A DNA stretch of 64,000 nt from Pseudomonas sp. 102515 (GCF_031085165.1 NZ_JAVHTY010000003.1:248001-312000); one strand, 5' to 3'; positions 24,602 to 35,187 are shown, counted from the first letter of the stretch. The notes: generated by a model not told the origin, from the sequence alone. Made by a program: numbers and translations.

Positions 24602-26284
24602 TCAGGGCAGGCGATACACCAGGCAGGGATTGCCGTTGAGGCGGCGACCCAGCACCGGGGTGAGGTTGGCCAGCGGGGTGCCCGCCAGCAGTTCACGGTC
24701 GTCGCGGGCGAGGATGATCCAGGCGCCGGACGGCAGGTGCGCCAGGTCCGCGACCTGCGGCCGGGCGATGAAGATCGGCTGCTCGTCGTGGTCCAGGTTC
24801 ATCATGTAGCGGATCGCCCAGCTGTCCTGGCCGAGGCCGAAGAACACCAAGGGACCCGGCTGCTGCTGGCGCAGGCCTTCCACCTGCTGGACGAAGCCAC
24901 GGGTGTCGTACTGCAGGTCCTGGGCCGGCTCCACCACCGTGACCAGCATCAGCCACTGGGCGGCCAGCGCCAGGGCGCTCAGCGTGAGCAAGCGGCGGTT
25001 GCCGTGCAGGCGACGCCAGCTGACCAGGGCGGCGATCTGCAGGGCGACGAAGACCGGTACCAGCAGCGCCAGGGAGATATCCGGCCAGTAGCCGTGGCGC
25101 TGCCAGAGGTGACGACAGACCAGCATGGCCACCAGGGCCAGCCCCGGCAGGGCCAGCACCAGCACCGTGTAGAGTGGCGCGATCCGGCGGAACCCGCCCG
25201 CGGCGCGCAAGAGGCCATGGGCGGCGATGGCGGCCAGGAAGGGCACCATGGGCACCACATAGTAGGCGCGCTTGAAATGCGGGATGGACAGCCCGACCAG
25301 GATCAGCAGACCACTGCCGGCCAGCCCCAGCAGCAGACGGCGCTGGGCGGTGTGCGGCCAGGCGAGCAGGCGGCGGCGCTCGGCCACCAGCACCAGCAGC
25401 GCCAGGGGCAGCACCGGCAGATAGCGATAGAGCCCGAGCTGCAGATAGAACCAGAACGGCTTGCCACTTTCGTCCAGCCGGCCGCTGACCTGCATGTGCC
25501 ATACCTCGGCGGCGAAGTCCGCCCCGCCCTCGTGGTGGGCGAGCTGGATCAGCGTCCACCAGCCGAGGGCGAGCAGGGCCAGACCGGCCAGGCCATAGCC
25601 GAAGAGGCGCTGCAGGGCGAAGGTGCGGCGGGCCGGTTCACCCCAGGCGACCACCAGCCAGTAGAGGCAGACCACGCCGCAGGGCTCGATCAGCCCCAGC
25701 GGTCCGCGGATGGCGAAGCCCAGGGCGAACAGCGGCAGCACCAGCAGGCGGCGCAGTGGGCGATCGTCGCGATCAGCGCTATGGAGCAGGTAGAAGCACA
25801 GCACCACCACCAGGGCGACCAGTTGGTCCAGGCAGACCGCGCGGGCCTTTTCCAGCCACTGCGGGGTCAGGGCCACCAGCAGCACCGTGAGCAGCGCCCA
25901 GGCGCGGCGGGTGTCGGCCAGCAGCCGATAGGTCAGCGCCAGCACCGCGGCCGAGGCCAGGGCGGTGGGCAGGACATTGGCCAGGTGATTGGGCGCGCCG
26001 ATCACCCGCGCGGCCAGCCAGCTCAGCCAGGTGGCGGTGCCGGGATAGTCCGGATAGGGCTGGCCGTAGGTGGTGGCGAAAAAGGCCGGTCCATGGCGGA
26101 ACATCTCGCCGAGAAAGACCGCCCAGCGACCGTCGAAACCCTGGGGCGCCTGGTTCCAGATGCCGAGGGTGAACATCAGGGTGGCGACCACCCCGAGCAG
26201 CAGGCTTTCGCGGCGCAGGCGACTGGCCGCCGGCAGCGTGGCGAGGGGCGCGCTGCGTGGGGTCAGGGGCATGGGCGAGACCAT
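24602..26284 (-). CDS. ArnT-like membrane glycosyltransferase (GT39/GT83 type), ninth gene of the arn operon
   Basis: A 560-residue polytopic protein of the PMT/ArnT superfamily, which moves sugars from polyprenyl-phosphate donors. The first helix (LLLGVVATLMFTLGIW) is followed by a periplasmic loop with QGFDGRWAVFLGEMFRHG, then PYPDYPGTATWLSWLAARVIG. About ten further helices and a soluble C-terminal part with VVEPAQDLQYDTRGF follow. It is not ArnT itself, which is present at 28414. The ATG at 26284 shares a base with the ugd stop (TGATG), so it is translationally coupled to the arn operon. Donor and acceptor are unknown. Confidence 0.8.
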   Translation of the reverse strand: MVSPMPLTPRSAPLATLPAASRLRRESLLLGVVATLMFTLGIWNQAPQGFDGRWAVFLGEMFRHGPAFFATTYGQPYPDYPGTATWLSWLAARVIGAPNHLANVLPTALASAAVLALTYRLLADTRRAWALLTVLLVALTPQWLEKARAVCLDQLVALVVVLCFYLLHSADRDDRPLRRLLVLPLFALGFAIRGPLGLIEPCGVVCLYWLVVAWGEPARRTFALQRLFGYGLAGLALLALGWWTLIQLAHHEGGADFAAEVWHMQVSGRLDESGKPFWFYLQLGLYRYLPVLPLALLVLVAERRRLLAWPHTAQRRLLLGLAGSGLLILVGLSIPHFKRAYYVVPMVPFLAAIAAHGLLRAAGGFRRIAPLYTVLVLALPGLALVAMLVCRHLWQRHGYWPDISLALLVPVFVALQIAALVSWRRLHGNRRLLTLSALALAAQWLMLVTVVEPAQDLQYDTRGFVQQVEGLRQQQPGPLVFFGLGQDSWAIRYMMNLDHDEQPIFIARPQVADLAHLPSGAWIILARDDRELLAGTPLANLTPVLGRRLNGNPCLVYRLP

Positions 26285-27681
26285 CAGGCGGCGTCCACGC
26301 GGCGGGTGACCTGGGGACCGCCCAGGGCGGCGCCACGCCCGATGGCGAAGTATTCGATGCCGCGGCGCTCCATGCGCTCGGGATCGAACAGGTTGCGACC
26401 GTCGAAGATCACCGGCTGGTTGAGCTGGCGGGCGATGAGGTCGAAGTCCGGCGCCTTGAATTGCTGCCACTCGGTGCAGATGACCAGGGCATCGGCCCCG
26501 GCCAGGGCCGCCTCGGGAGTGCCCATCAGCGCCAGGCGCTCGTCGTGGCCATAGAGGCGCTGGGCCTCGGCCATGGCCACAGGGTCGAAGGCGCGCACCT
26601 TGGCGCCGGCCGCCCACAGGGCTTCCATCAGTACCCGGCTGGGCGCATCGCGCATGTCGTCGGTGTTGGGCTTGAAGGCCAGGCCCCAGAGGGCGAAGGT
26701 GCGACCGCGCAGGTCACCGTCGAAGTAGGTATTGATGCGCTCGAACAGCTTGGTCTTCTGGCGCACGTTGATGGCTTCCACGGCGCGCAGCAGGTCCAGC
26801 TCCACGGCGTTTTCCTCGCCGGTGCGGATCAGCGCCTGCAGGTCCTTGGGGAAGCAGGAGCCGCCGTAGCCGCAGCCCGGGTAGATGAAATGGTGGCCGA
26901 TGCGCGGATCGGCGCCGATGGCCTGGCGCACCGCCTCGATGTCGGCGCCGACGTGCTCGGCGAGTTCGGCGATCTGGTTGATGAAGCTGATCTTGACCGC
27001 CAGCAGGCTGTTGGCGGCGTACTTGGCCAGCTCGGCGCTGCGCAGGTCCATGCACTGGATGCGGTCATGGTTGCGGTTGAAGGGCGCATAGAGTTCGCGC
27101 ATCACGTCGCGGGCCACCGGCGAGTCGGTGCCTACCACGATGCGATCGGGCTTCTTGCAGTCGGCAATGGCGGCGCCTTCCTTGAGGAATTCCGGGTTGG
27201 AGACCACCTCCACGTGCAGGGTGCGACCCTCTTCGGCGAGCACCTCGTGGATCAGTGTGCGGACGCGGTCGCCGGTGCCCACCGGTACGGTGGACTTGTT
27301 CACCACCAGCAGCGGATCGCGGGAGACCGGCTGGCCGATCAGCGGCTCGCGACGCAGGCGGGCGATGGTCTCGGCCACGGCGAAGACGGCGGACAGATCG
27401 GCCGAGCCATCGGCGGCCGGCGGGGTGCCGACGGCGATGAACTGCACGGCGCCATGGGCCACGGCTTCGGCGGCCTCGTGGGTGAACACCAGGCGGCCGG
27501 CGGCCAGGTTGCTGCGCACCAGCTCTTCCAGACCCGGCTCATAGAGGGTCACCTCGCCGCGCTTGAGCTTGTCGATCTTGGCGCGGTCGATGTCCATGCA
27601 CACCACCTGGTGGCCGACTTCCGCCAGCACGGCGGCCTGCACCAGACCCACGTAGCCGATGCCGAAAACGCTGATGTTCAT
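26284..27681 (-). CDS. ugd: UDP-glucose 6-dehydrogenase
   Basis: Oxidises UDP-glucose to UDP-glucuronate, the precursor for UDP-Ara4N made by ArnA. The protein has 465 residues from the ATG at 27681, preceded by GAGGAA. N-terminal Rossmann motif GIGYVGLVQAAVLAEVGH; NKSTVPVGTGDRV; KISFINQIAELAEHVGAD; catalytic Cys in YPGCGYGGSCFPKDLQAL; C-terminal domain LWGLAFKPNTDDMRDAPS. The upstream open frame to 28143 is a shadow of arnE/arnF. It overlaps arnF by 4 nt. In P. aeruginosa the equivalent gene (PA3559) also ends the arn operon. Confidence 0.93.
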   Translation of the reverse strand: MNISVFGIGYVGLVQAAVLAEVGHQVVCMDIDRAKIDKLKRGEVTLYEPGLEELVRSNLAAGRLVFTHEAAEAVAHGAVQFIAVGTPPAADGSADLSAVFAVAETIARLRREPLIGQPVSRDPLLVVNKSTVPVGTGDRVRTLIHEVLAEEGRTLHVEVVSNPEFLKEGAAIADCKKPDRIVVGTDSPVARDVMRELYAPFNRNHDRIQCMDLRSAELAKYAANSLLAVKISFINQIAELAEHVGADIEAVRQAIGADPRIGHHFIYPGCGYGGSCFPKDLQALIRTGEENAVELDLLRAVEAINVRQKTKLFERINTYFDGDLRGRTFALWGLAFKPNTDDMRDAPSRVLMEALWAAGAKVRAFDPVAMAEAQRLYGHDERLALMGTPEAALAGADALVICTEWQQFKAPDFDLIARQLNQPVIFDGRNLFDPERMERRGIEYFAIGRGAALGGPQVTRRVDAA

Positions 27682-28079
27682 AGGGTATTCCTCAGGGTGG
27701 GAGCGGCGCTGGCGCGGGGCCCGCCGACGAGGGCGACGCCGGCCACGACCAGCGCGACGCCCAGGGTTTTCCAGGGGGTGAAGGATTCGGCGGCGCCTGG
27801 CAGCCAGGCCGCGCCGAGGTGGACGAAGACGTAGGAGAGGCCGAGCGCCGCATAGGCGCGGCCCAGCGGCAGGCGCGCCAGGGCCGCCAGCCAGGCCAGC
27901 AGCGACAGGCCGTAGCAGAGGATGCCCAGGGCCAGCAGCAGCCCGGCCGCGCCGAACAGCGCCGACGGTGTGCTCAGCCACGTGGCCATCGCCGGCAGCC
28001 GCACCAGGGCGGCGCGCAGAGACAGTTGCGCGAGGGTGGTGAGCAGGATGCTCAGGCCGAGCGGCAACAGGCCGTTCAT
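27678..28079 (-). CDS. arnF: Ara4N-phosphoundecaprenol flippase subunit ArnF
   Basis: A small four-helix EamA/SMR-type protein of 133 residues that pairs with ArnE to move undecaprenyl-phosphate-Ara4N across the inner membrane. Helices are about 3-25, 40-66, 73-95 and 100-122, with conserved LPLGRAYAALGLSYVFVHLGA. The start ATG at 28079 overlaps the end of arnE by 4 nt, and its own stop overlaps the ugd start (ATGA). Both overlaps fix the reading frame. Confidence 0.9.
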   Translation of the reverse strand: MNGLLPLGLSILLTTLAQLSLRAALVRLPAMATWLSTPSALFGAAGLLLALGILCYGLSLLAWLAALARLPLGRAYAALGLSYVFVHLGAAWLPGAAESFTPWKTLGVALVVAGVALVGGPRASAAPTLRNTL

Positions 28080-28417
28080 AGCTGGCCGCCCAGCAGCGCG
28101 GCGCCGGCGACGATGCACAGGCAGCCACACCAGGCGCGGGCATCCACCGCCTCGCCGAACACCAGGCGGGCCAGCAGGGTCACCGCCAGGGTGTTGAGCG
28201 AGAGCAGGGGATAGGCGACGCCCACCGGCACCCGCTGCAGCACCGCGCACCAGACCAGCAGGGCCAGGCCCAGGCAGACCAGGGCGCCCCACAGCCATGG
28301 CGAGCGCAGTCGCGCGGCCAGGGCGTTGCCAGCGGCCACCGCGCGCTTCTGGCCCAGTTGGCCGGCGCTGGTGAGGCCGATCACCACGGCGATCAGCAGG
28401 CCGTCGAGGGCCGTCAT
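28076..28417 (-). CDS. arnE: Ara4N-phosphoundecaprenol flippase subunit ArnE
   Basis: A 113-residue four-helix partner of ArnF. SMR-like features are LTSAGQLGQKRAV in helix 1 and RVPVGVAYPLLSLNTLAVTLLARLVFGE at helix 3, followed by WCGCLCIVAGAALLG. It overlaps arnT by 4 nt upstream and arnF by 4 nt downstream, in the normal arn order. Confidence 0.9.
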   Translation of the reverse strand: MTALDGLLIAVVIGLTSAGQLGQKRAVAAGNALAARLRSPWLWGALVCLGLALLVWCAVLQRVPVGVAYPLLSLNTLAVTLLARLVFGEAVDARAWCGCLCIVAGAALLGGQL

Positions 28418-30057
28418 GGCGCCGGCCTCGGATAGACCAGCAGCACCAGGCGCTCGCTGGCGATGCTCTCGCCGGGCTCGGGCAGGCTGTCGAGCAACTG
28501 GCGATCGCTGGGCCCGTCGACCCGCAGCAGGATGGCCACCGGACCCTGATCACGATGGGCAGCGAGCCAGGCGGCCAGGTCGCGCTCCTCGATCAGGCGC
28601 CCGCTGGCGGGCTCGCGGGTGAAGCCGTACTTGAGTTCGCCCGGACCGCCCACCAGCACGACGTCGTCGCGGTGGGTGGCCCAGGCCAGGCTGGCGGCCA
28701 CGCCGAGGTCGTTGCTGACCAGCAGGCCGGCATTCTTGAAGTGGCCGAGCTGGGCCTGGATGAAGGTGCTCGGCAGCTTGTTGTCGACCAGGCCGTTGGG
28801 CAGGGCGATGGACAGCAGCGGCAGCAGCACCCAGAGCGCCAGGGCCGGTGCCAGCAGGGTGCGCCGCGGCCAGACCAGGGCGGCCAGGCCGGCCAGCAGC
28901 AGCGCCAGGGGCGCCAGCAGGGCCAGCGCGTGGGTCAGGCTCTCGCCGGCGGCATAGAGCCGGCCACCATAGACCAGCAGGGCGGCCACGCCGGCCATGC
29001 CCAGCAACAGGTTGCACAGGCCGTTCAGGCGCAGGGTGCCGGTGGCGCCGCGCCGGCCCGCCTCCAGCAGGGTGCGCGCCAGCAGCGGCACCAGGGCGGT
29101 CAGGGTCGGCAGCAGGTAGGTGGGCAGCTTGCCGCGGCTGAAGCTGAAGAACAGCAGCTGGCCGACCACGGCGATGCCGAGGAAGGCGGTACCGGCATGG
29201 CGGCGCTCCTGCCAGGTCCGGCCCAGGGTACGCGGCAGGAGGCCGGCCCAGGGCAGGATGGCCAGCAGCAGCACCGGGCCATAGAACCAGAACGGCCGCT
29301 CGTGCTGGGCATCCTGGCCGGCGAAGCGCTGGATGTGCTCGTGCCAGAAGAAGAAATTCCAGAAATCCGCATCGCGCTGGGCCACCAGCAGCGCCCAGGG
29401 CGCCACCACCAGGATCGCGACCAGCACCGCCAGGGGACCGCGGCGGAGCAACTCGCCCAGGCGCCGCTGCAGGAGGAAGAAGGGCACGGCCACCAGCACC
29501 GGCAGCACCAGGGCGAGAAAGCCCTTGGTCAGCAGGCCGCAGCCACAGGCCAGCCCTAGCAGCGCCCACTGCCCCAGGGCCGCGCCGCGGGTCTCGGCGG
29601 CCTGGGCTTGCCAGAGGGCGAGCAGCGCCAGGGCCATCCAGAAGGCGAACTGGGCGTCGAGGGTCACGTAGGTGGCCAGGCCCGCCACGGCCACGCAGGA
29701 GAGATAGACCACCCCGGCGAGCAGCGCCAGCGGGCGGTCCTGCCAGATCAGCCGGGTCAGGCGCACCACCAGGGCGGCGGTGGCCAGACTGGCCAGCAGC
29801 GGCACCAGGCGTACGCTGAAAAGCGAGTCACCGAGCCAGGCCTGGGCGATGGCCTGGGTCCAGTAGCCGCCGATGGGTTTCTCGAAATAGGGCAAGCCGA
29901 GGAAGTGCGGCACCACCCAGTCGCCACGCCGCCAGAGCTCCTGGGCGATCTGCGCATAGCGCGACTCGTCCGGAATCCACAGGCCGCGCCAGGCCAGCGG
30001 CAAGGCATAGGCCAGCAGCGCCAGCGGCAGCAGCATCCACAGGCGACGCCGACTCAT
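28414..30057 (-). CDS. arnT: Undecaprenyl phosphate-alpha-Ara4N transferase ArnT
   Basis: Transfers 4-amino-4-deoxy-L-arabinose from undecaprenyl phosphate to lipid A phosphate on the periplasmic face, giving polymyxin and cationic peptide resistance. The protein has 547 residues, the usual length. The first periplasmic loop holds the essential acidic region [21 protein letters not shown] and [14 protein letters not shown]. About twelve helices follow, then a soluble C-terminal domain ([20 protein letters not shown]). It overlaps arnD by 4 nt. Confidence 0.95.
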   Translation of the reverse strand: MSRRRLWMLLPLALLAYALPLAWRGLWIPDESRYAQIAQELWRRGDWVVPHFLGLPYFEKPIGGYWTQAIAQAWLGDSLFSVRLVPLLASLATAALVVRLTRLIWQDRPLALLAGVVYLSCVAVAGLATYVTLDAQFAFWMALALLALWQAQAAETRGAALGQWALLGLACGCGLLTKGFLALVLPVLVAVPFFLLQRRLGELLRRGPLAVLVAILVVAPWALLVAQRDADFWNFFFWHEHIQRFAGQDAQHERPFWFYGPVLLLAILPWAGLLPRTLGRTWQERRHAGTAFLGIAVVGQLLFFSFSRGKLPTYLLPTLTALVPLLARTLLEAGRRGATGTLRLNGLCNLLLGMAGVAALLVYGGRLYAAGESLTHALALLAPLALLLAGLAALVWPRRTLLAPALALWVLLPLLSIALPNGLVDNKLPSTFIQAQLGHFKNAGLLVSNDLGVAASLAWATHRDDVVLVGGPGELKYGFTREPASGRLIEERDLAAWLAAHRDQGPVAILLRVDGPSDRQLLDSLPEPGESIASERLVLLVYPRPAP

Positions 30058-30947
30058 GCCTGGACCCCTAGCCAGCCCTGGCGGCCGGCCAGGCTGCCAC
30101 GCACCAGGTTGCCCGCGGGCAACTGGCGCGGATCGGCCGGCAGGCGATCGCCCAGGGTCAGGAAGAGGACGCCTTCCTCCCGCGCGGCCTTGAGCAGGGC
30201 GCGAAAGTCCTCGGCGAAGGCGATGCCTTCCACCTCGGCGTGCAGGGTGTAGACATTGAGCGCCCCCGGACGGAAGCGCTTGAGCAGATAGTTGTTCCAG
30301 TCACCGGCGGCCAGCTCCGGGCCGACCACCTCGTCGAAGGTCGGCATGTCCACCGGCACCTGGGGGGTACCGTGGCTGCCGTTGCCCAGTCGCGGGCGGA
30401 ACAGCGCACTGCCGCGGCAATCGCTGTTGTACCTGAGGCCGAAGGCTTCCTTGGCCAGCACCACGCGTGGATCGGCACGCCAGCCGGCGGCGGCGGAGCA
30501 GTCGACCTTGGTACCGAGGATGTCTTCCAGGGCCTGCAGGCCACGGCCGAACTCGGCGCCCAGGCGCTCCAGGCTCCAGCTGCCGGTATGGGCCTGCCAG
30601 GCGTGGTGGTCCCAGGCGTGCAGCCCGACCTCGTGGCCACGGGCGCGGGTCTCGCGCATCAGGTGACCGAGGTCGCGGCCGATGGGCCGACCCGGCCAGG
30701 CGGTGCCGGCCAGCAGGATGTCCCAGCCATAGAGGCTGGCGGCCTTGGAACGGAGCATCTTCCACAGGAAGGTGGGCTTCACCAGGCGCCAGAGGTGGCG
30801 CCCCATGTTGTCCGGCCCGACGCTGAAGAAGAAGGTGGCCTTGACCCCGGCTTCGTCCAGCAGGTCGAGCAGTCGCGGTACCCCTTCGCGGGTGCCGCGA
30901 TAGGTGTCCACGTCGATGCGCAGGCTGGCCGGGATCAGGGTGTTCAT
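30054..30947 (-). CDS. arnD: 4-deoxy-4-formamido-L-arabinose-phosphoundecaprenol deformylase ArnD
   Basis: Polysaccharide-deacetylase-type enzyme that removes the formyl group from undecaprenyl-phosphate-Ara4FN. The protein has 297 residues from the ATG at 30947, which shares a base with the arnA stop. NodB-domain features: [19 protein letters not shown] with the catalytic and metal Asp pair, [14 protein letters not shown] with metal histidines, and a late [12 protein letters not shown]. The upstream open frame belongs to arnA. Confidence 0.95.
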   Translation of the reverse strand: MNTLIPASLRIDVDTYRGTREGVPRLLDLLDEAGVKATFFFSVGPDNMGRHLWRLVKPTFLWKMLRSKAASLYGWDILLAGTAWPGRPIGRDLGHLMRETRARGHEVGLHAWDHHAWQAHTGSWSLERLGAEFGRGLQALEDILGTKVDCSAAAGWRADPRVVLAKEAFGLRYNSDCRGSALFRPRLGNGSHGTPQVPVDMPTFDEVVGPELAAGDWNNYLLKRFRPGALNVYTLHAEVEGIAFAEDFRALLKAAREEGVLFLTLGDRLPADPRQLPAGNLVRGSLAGRQGWLGVQA

Positions 30948-32926
30948 CAGGCCTCCCGCTGCGCCATGGCTTCGCGCAGGAAGAAGTCCAGCGTCTTGCC
31001 GACGGTGGCGGCCATGGCGGTGGTCGGCTGCCAGTCGATCAGGCGGCGGGCGTTTTCCACGCTGGGCTTGCGGTGGGCCACGTCCTGGTAGCCGTCGCCA
31101 TAGAAGCTCTTGCTCTCCACCTCGCGGAAGCCGGCGAAGGGCGGGAATTCGTGGCGCAGCGGATGGGCCTCGAACTGGGCCAGCAGCTCTTCGGCCAGCT
31201 CGCGGATGCTCGCTTCGTTGTCCGGGTTGCCGATGTTGACGATCTGGCCGTCGCAGCGACCGCCCTGGTTCTCGATGATGCGGAACAGCGCCTCGATGCC
31301 ATCGTCGACGTCGGTGAAGCATCGCTTCTGGGCGCCGCCGTCGACCAGCTTGATCGGGGTGCCTTCCACCAGGTTGAGGATCAGCTGGGTGATGGCGCGG
31401 GAACTGCCGATGCGCGCCGAGTCCAGGCGATCCAGGCGCGGACCCATCCAGTTGAACGGGCGGAACAGGGTGAATTTCAGGCCCTTGGCGCCGTAGGCCC
31501 AGATGACCCGGTCGAGCAGCTGCTTGGAGACCGAGTAGATCCAGCGCTGCTTGTTGATCGGGCCGACCACCAGGTTGGAGCGGTCTTCGTCGAAACGCTC
31601 GTCCTGGCACATGCCGTACACCTCGGAGGTGGACGGGAAGATCACGCGCTTGTTGTACTTAACGCAGTGGCGAACGATCTTGAGGTTTTCCTCGAAATCC
31701 AGTTCGAACACGCGCAGCGGATTGCGGGTGTATTCGATGGGGGTGGCGATGGCCACCAGCGGCAGGACCACGTCGCACTTCTTGATGTGGTATTCCAGCC
31801 ACTCGGTGTGGATGGAGATGTCGCCTTCCACATAGTGGAAGTTCGGATTGGCCTTGAGGCGCTCGATGGCGTCGGAGCCGATGTCCAGGCCATAGACCTC
31901 GTACTCGCCGTCGGCCAGCAGGCGCTCGGACAGGTGGTTGCCGATGAAGCCGTTGACGCCCAGGATCAGCACCCGGGTGCGGCGCTTGGCGCGGCGATCC
32001 TGGCGATGCAGGCGGGCACCGGCCACCAGACCGGCTTCGCGGGCCAGTTGCGGACCGGACAGATAGAGGCCGTTGTCGCCCAGTTGGCCGGCCTGGATTT
32101 CTAGGACGCCCTCGCCACAGGCGATGCGCAGCGGCTCCAGGCTCAGCACGCTGCCGGGGGCCTGGTCATGGGCTTCCTGGCGGGCCAGGGCGCTCCAGAC
32201 GATCAGCTTGCGGTCACCGATCCAGCCGAAGGCGCCCGGATAGGGTTGGGTCACGGCGCGCACCAGGTTGGCCAGCGCGGCGGCCGGACGGCTCCACTCC
32301 AGCTCGCCATCGGCGGCGCTGCGGCGGCCAAAGGTGGTGGCCTGGCTTTCGTCCTGCTCGCGCTCGACCAGACGACCTTCGGCCAGGGCCGGCAGGCTGT
32401 CGCGCAGCAGCGTCTGGCTGGCTTCGCGCAGCTTGGCGTGCAGGGTCAGGGCGGTGTCGTCGGCGGCGATGGCGACGCGCTGCTGGGCGACGATGGCGCC
32501 GGCATCGGCGCGCTGGACCATGCGGTGCAGGGTCACGCCGGTCTCGCTCTCGCCATTGACCAGCACCCAGTTGGCCGGGGCGCGACCGCGATAGCGCGGC
32601 AGCAGCGAACCGTGCAGGTTGTAGGCGCCACGCTTGGCGCAGGCCAGGACGTCGTTGGACAGCAGGTTGCGGTAATAGAAGGAGAAGATGAAATCCGGCT
32701 CCAGGGCGCGGATGCGCTCGACCCAGATCGGGTGGTTGACGTCTTCCGGGGCGTGCACCGGGATGCCATGGCGGGCGCAGAGCTGGGCCACCGAACCGAA
32801 GAAGCGATTCTCGCTCGGGTCATCCGGGTGGGTGAAGACGGCGGCGAGGGGATAGCCGGCCTGGATCAGCGCGGCGAGGCCGGCGCAGCCGATGTCGTGG
32901 TAGGCGAAGACGATGGCGGTTTTCAT
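30947..32926 (-). CDS. arnA: Bifunctional UDP-Ara4N formyltransferase / UDP-glucuronate decarboxylase ArnA
   Basis: Makes UDP-Ara4O by oxidative decarboxylation of UDP-glucuronate, and formylates UDP-Ara4N. The protein has 659 residues, matching E. coli (660). N-terminal formyltransferase (about 1-300): [21 protein letters not shown] with the Asn/His pair and QRADAGAIV with the catalytic Asp. C-terminal SDR decarboxylase (about 315-655): [10 protein letters not shown] for [12 protein letters not shown] (Ser/Glu), YSVSKQ (Tyr-Lys) and a late [10 protein letters not shown] arginine. The frame open to 33820 upstream is shadow sequence. Confidence 0.96.
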   Translation of the reverse strand: MKTAIVFAYHDIGCAGLAALIQAGYPLAAVFTHPDDPSENRFFGSVAQLCARHGIPVHAPEDVNHPIWVERIRALEPDFIFSFYYRNLLSNDVLACAKRGAYNLHGSLLPRYRGRAPANWVLVNGESETGVTLHRMVQRADAGAIVAQQRVAIAADDTALTLHAKLREASQTLLRDSLPALAEGRLVEREQDESQATTFGRRSAADGELEWSRPAAALANLVRAVTQPYPGAFGWIGDRKLIVWSALARQEAHDQAPGSVLSLEPLRIACGEGVLEIQAGQLGDNGLYLSGPQLAREAGLVAGARLHRQDRRAKRRTRVLILGVNGFIGNHLSERLLADGEYEVYGLDIGSDAIERLKANPNFHYVEGDISIHTEWLEYHIKKCDVVLPLVAIATPIEYTRNPLRVFELDFEENLKIVRHCVKYNKRVIFPSTSEVYGMCQDERFDEDRSNLVVGPINKQRWIYSVSKQLLDRVIWAYGAKGLKFTLFRPFNWMGPRLDRLDSARIGSSRAITQLILNLVEGTPIKLVDGGAQKRCFTDVDDGIEALFRIIENQGGRCDGQIVNIGNPDNEASIRELAEELLAQFEAHPLRHEFPPFAGFREVESKSFYGDGYQDVAHRKPSVENARRLIDWQPTTAMAATVGKTLDFFLREAMAQREA

Positions 32927-32940
32927 CAGGGGCTTTCCTG

Positions 32941-33930
32941 TTACTGGACCTGGCGCAGCGGCGCCGGCGAAGGAGAAAGGGTGGCGGCGCGGATCACTTG
33001 TTCCACGTGGAACCGGGGCCGGGCACGGACGTCGTGGTACACCCGGCCGAGGTACTCGCCGAGCAGACCGAGGCCGACGAACTGGGCGCCAGTGAAGATG
33101 AACAGCACGGCGAACAGCGAGAACACGCCATCGGCCGCCCACTCGGCGCCGTGGGTGACGCGCAGCACCAGCAGCAGCGCGGCGAAGAGGAAGCCGAAGA
33201 CGGCCAGGCCACCGCCGAACAGGCTGAGCATGCGCAGCGGGGTGGTGGTCATGCAGGTCAGCAGGTCGAACATCAGGTTGATCAGCTTGAGGAAGCCGTA
33301 CTTGGAATCCCCGTGTTCGCGCTCGGCGTGGGCCACCTCGATCTCGGTGGTGTGGCGGGCGAAGCTGTTGGCCAGGATCGGAATGAAGGTGCTGCGCTCG
33401 TGGCAGGCCAGCATCGACTGCACCACCTGGCGGCGATAGGCGCGCAGCATGCAGCCGTAGTCGCGCATGGCGACGCCGGTGGAACGTTGCACGGCCCGGT
33501 TGATCAGCCGCGACGGCAGGGTGCGCAGGTAGGAATCCTGGCGCTGCTGGCGCACGGTGCCGACCACGTCGTAGCCCTGGGCGGCGGTGTGCACCAGGCG
33601 CGGGATCTCTTCCGGCGGATTCTGCAGGTCGGCGTCCAGGGTGATGATCAGATCGCCCCGGGCCTGCTCGAAGCCGGCGAGGATCGCCGAGTGCTGGCCG
33701 TAGTTGCGATTGAGCAGCACCGCCACGACGGGACTGTCCGGCTCGCTGGCGGCCTGCTGCAGGAGTTCGGCGCTGCGGTCGCGGCTGCCGTCGTCGACCA
33801 GGATGATCTCCACCTGGCAATCCAGCAGGCGGCAGGCGGCGCGGGTGCGGCGCAGCAATTCCGGCAGGCTGGCTTCTTCGTTGTAGACGGGAATCACCAC
33901 GGATACCCGGTCGATGGCATAGGGCTTCAT
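32941..33930 (-). CDS. arnC: Undecaprenyl-phosphate 4-deoxy-4-formamido-L-arabinose transferase ArnC
   Basis: Cytoplasm-facing GT2 glycosyltransferase that transfers Ara4FN from UDP to undecaprenyl phosphate. The protein has 329 residues from the ATG at 33930, which overlaps arnB by 4 nt. Motifs: [42 protein letters not shown], then two C-terminal membrane helices (about 235-257 and 268-290). The gene contains a 16-bp parS-type palindrome near its 3' end, in the codons for RFHVEQ. Confidence 0.95.
   Translation of the reverse strand: MKPYAIDRVSVVIPVYNEEASLPELLRRTRAACRLLDCQVEIILVDDGSRDRSAELLQQAASEPDSPVVAVLLNRNYGQHSAILAGFEQARGDLIITLDADLQNPPEEIPRLVHTAAQGYDVVGTVRQQRQDSYLRTLPSRLINRAVQRSTGVAMRDYGCMLRAYRRQVVQSMLACHERSTFIPILANSFARHTTEIEVAHAEREHGDSKYGFLKLINLMFDLLTCMTTTPLRMLSLFGGGLAVFGFLFAALLLVLRVTHGAEWAADGVFSLFAVLFIFTGAQFVGLGLLGEYLGRVYHDVRARPRFHVEQVIRAATLSPSPAPLRQVQ
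32999..33014. other. parS-type ParB binding site inside arnC
   Basis: TGTTCCACGTGGAACC, containing the perfect 14-bp palindrome GTTCCACGTGGAAC. It matches the pseudomonad/Spo0J parS consensus TGTTNCACGTGAAACA at nearly every position. A second site with the same core lies at 60022. Known parS sites cluster around oriC, where ParB loads for chromosome segregation. Confidence 0.75.
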
Positions 33931-35111
33931 GCGCCTTTCTCCAGCAGGTCTTCGATGGCGCCGACCACGCGGTCGACGTCGGCGAGGGTCATGTCGGGAA
34001 ACAGCGGGATGGAGCACAGCCGTGCCGAATTCCATTCGCTGTTGGGCAGCGCCAGCGCCGGCCAGCGCTCGCGGTACCAGGGATGCAGGTGGGTGGCGGT
34101 GAAATGGATGCCGGTGCCGATGCCACGCGCCTTGAGGCCGGCCATGAAGGCTTCGCGCTCCAGCCCGCAGCGCTCGGGGCAGATGCGCAGGATGTAGAGG
34201 TGCCAGGCGTGGGTCTGGGCGTAGCCGGGCAGCGCCAGAGGGGCGACCGGCAGGTGCGCCAGGCGCTGGGTGTAGGCCTGGGCCAGCAGCCGGCGGCGGC
34301 TGTTGATGTCGCCCAGGCGATCCAGCTGCACCAGCGCCAGGGCGGCGTGGATGTCCGAGAGGTTGTACTTGAAGCCGGGTTCCTGCACCTGGGCCTGGGG
34401 CTTGCGGCCCAGGGTCTGACGGTCGAAGGCATCCACCGCCAGGCCGTGGAATTTCAGCCGGCGCACGCGCTCGGCCAGGGTGGCGTCGTCGGTCACCAGC
34501 ATGCCGCCTTCGGCGCAGGTCAGGTTCTTGATGGCGTGAAAGCTGAAGATGGCGGTGCCGCGCTGGCCGATGGGCTCGCCCTGGTAGCGGGTGCCGGCGG
34601 CGTGGGCGGCGTCTTCGATCAGCGCCACGCCATGCTCGCGGGCCAGGGCGCGCAGCGGGGTCAGGTCGCAACTGGCACCGGCGTAGTGCACCGGCACGAT
34701 GGCCTTGGTGCGCGGGGTGATGGCGGCGGCCACCTGCTCGGCGGAAACCATCAGGGTGTCGCGGTCGACGTCGACGAACACCGGGGTGGCGCCGATCAGG
34801 GTGATCATGTTGGCGGTGGAGACCCAGGTCAGCGAGGGAGTGATCACCTCGTCGCCCGGGCCGATGTCCAGCGCCAGCAGGGTCACATGCATGGCGGCAG
34901 TGGCCGAGCACAGGGCCACGGCGTGGGCGGCGCCCACCGAATCGGCGAAGCGCTCTTCCAGCAGGTTGGCCTGGGGCCCGGTGGTGATCCAGCCCGAGGT
35001 CAGCACCTGGCTCACCGCGGCCACTTCCTCGGCACCGATGCTGGGCCGGGAGAACGGCAGGAAAGGCTCGTCCAGCTGACGCGGGGCAGTGCTCTGGGAC
35101 AGATCGGTCAT
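33927..35111 (-). CDS. arnB: UDP-Ara4O aminotransferase ArnB
   Basis: PLP-dependent DegT/DnrJ/EryC1 family enzyme converting UDP-Ara4O to UDP-Ara4N with glutamate. The protein has 394 residues, slightly longer than E. coli ArnB. Motifs: [61 protein letters not shown], the PLP lysine in [15 protein letters not shown], and [18 protein letters not shown]. It is the first gene of arnBCADTEF-ugd, transcribed leftward. Confidence 0.95.
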   Translation of the reverse strand: MTDLSQSTAPRQLDEPFLPFSRPSIGAEEVAAVSQVLTSGWITTGPQANLLEERFADSVGAAHAVALCSATAAMHVTLLALDIGPGDEVITPSLTWVSTANMITLIGATPVFVDVDRDTLMVSAEQVAAAITPRTKAIVPVHYAGASCDLTPLRALAREHGVALIEDAAHAAGTRYQGEPIGQRGTAIFSFHAIKNLTCAEGGMLVTDDATLAERVRRLKFHGLAVDAFDRQTLGRKPQAQVQEPGFKYNLSDIHAALALVQLDRLGDINSRRRLLAQAYTQRLAHLPVAPLALPGYAQTHAWHLYILRICPERCGLEREAFMAGLKARGIGTGIHFTATHLHPWYRERWPALALPNSEWNSARLCSIPLFPDMTLADVDRVVGAIEDLLEKGA

Positions 35112-35170
35112 GGCGGCTCATCCGAAGCGAGGGGCGCCGGGACAGGACAGCCGACGCGATGAGCCCAGGC

Positions 35171-35187
35171 TAAGGCGTCTTGCCTTA
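35171..35187. promoter_or_regulatory. TAAGGC inverted repeat in arnB upstream region
   Basis: TAAGGC-GTCTT-GCCTTA lies 60 nt upstream of arnB, with a further CCTTAG at 35194-35199. Read on the minus strand there are CTAAGG and GTAAGG half-sites 11 bp apart, the spacing of PmrA direct repeats, but the match to a PmrA box is only partial. On the plus strand, TTGGCA (35257-35262) and TTACGA (35281-35286) 18 bp apart could drive the zapA pair. The rest of 35112-35375 shows nothing else. Confidence 0.3.
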
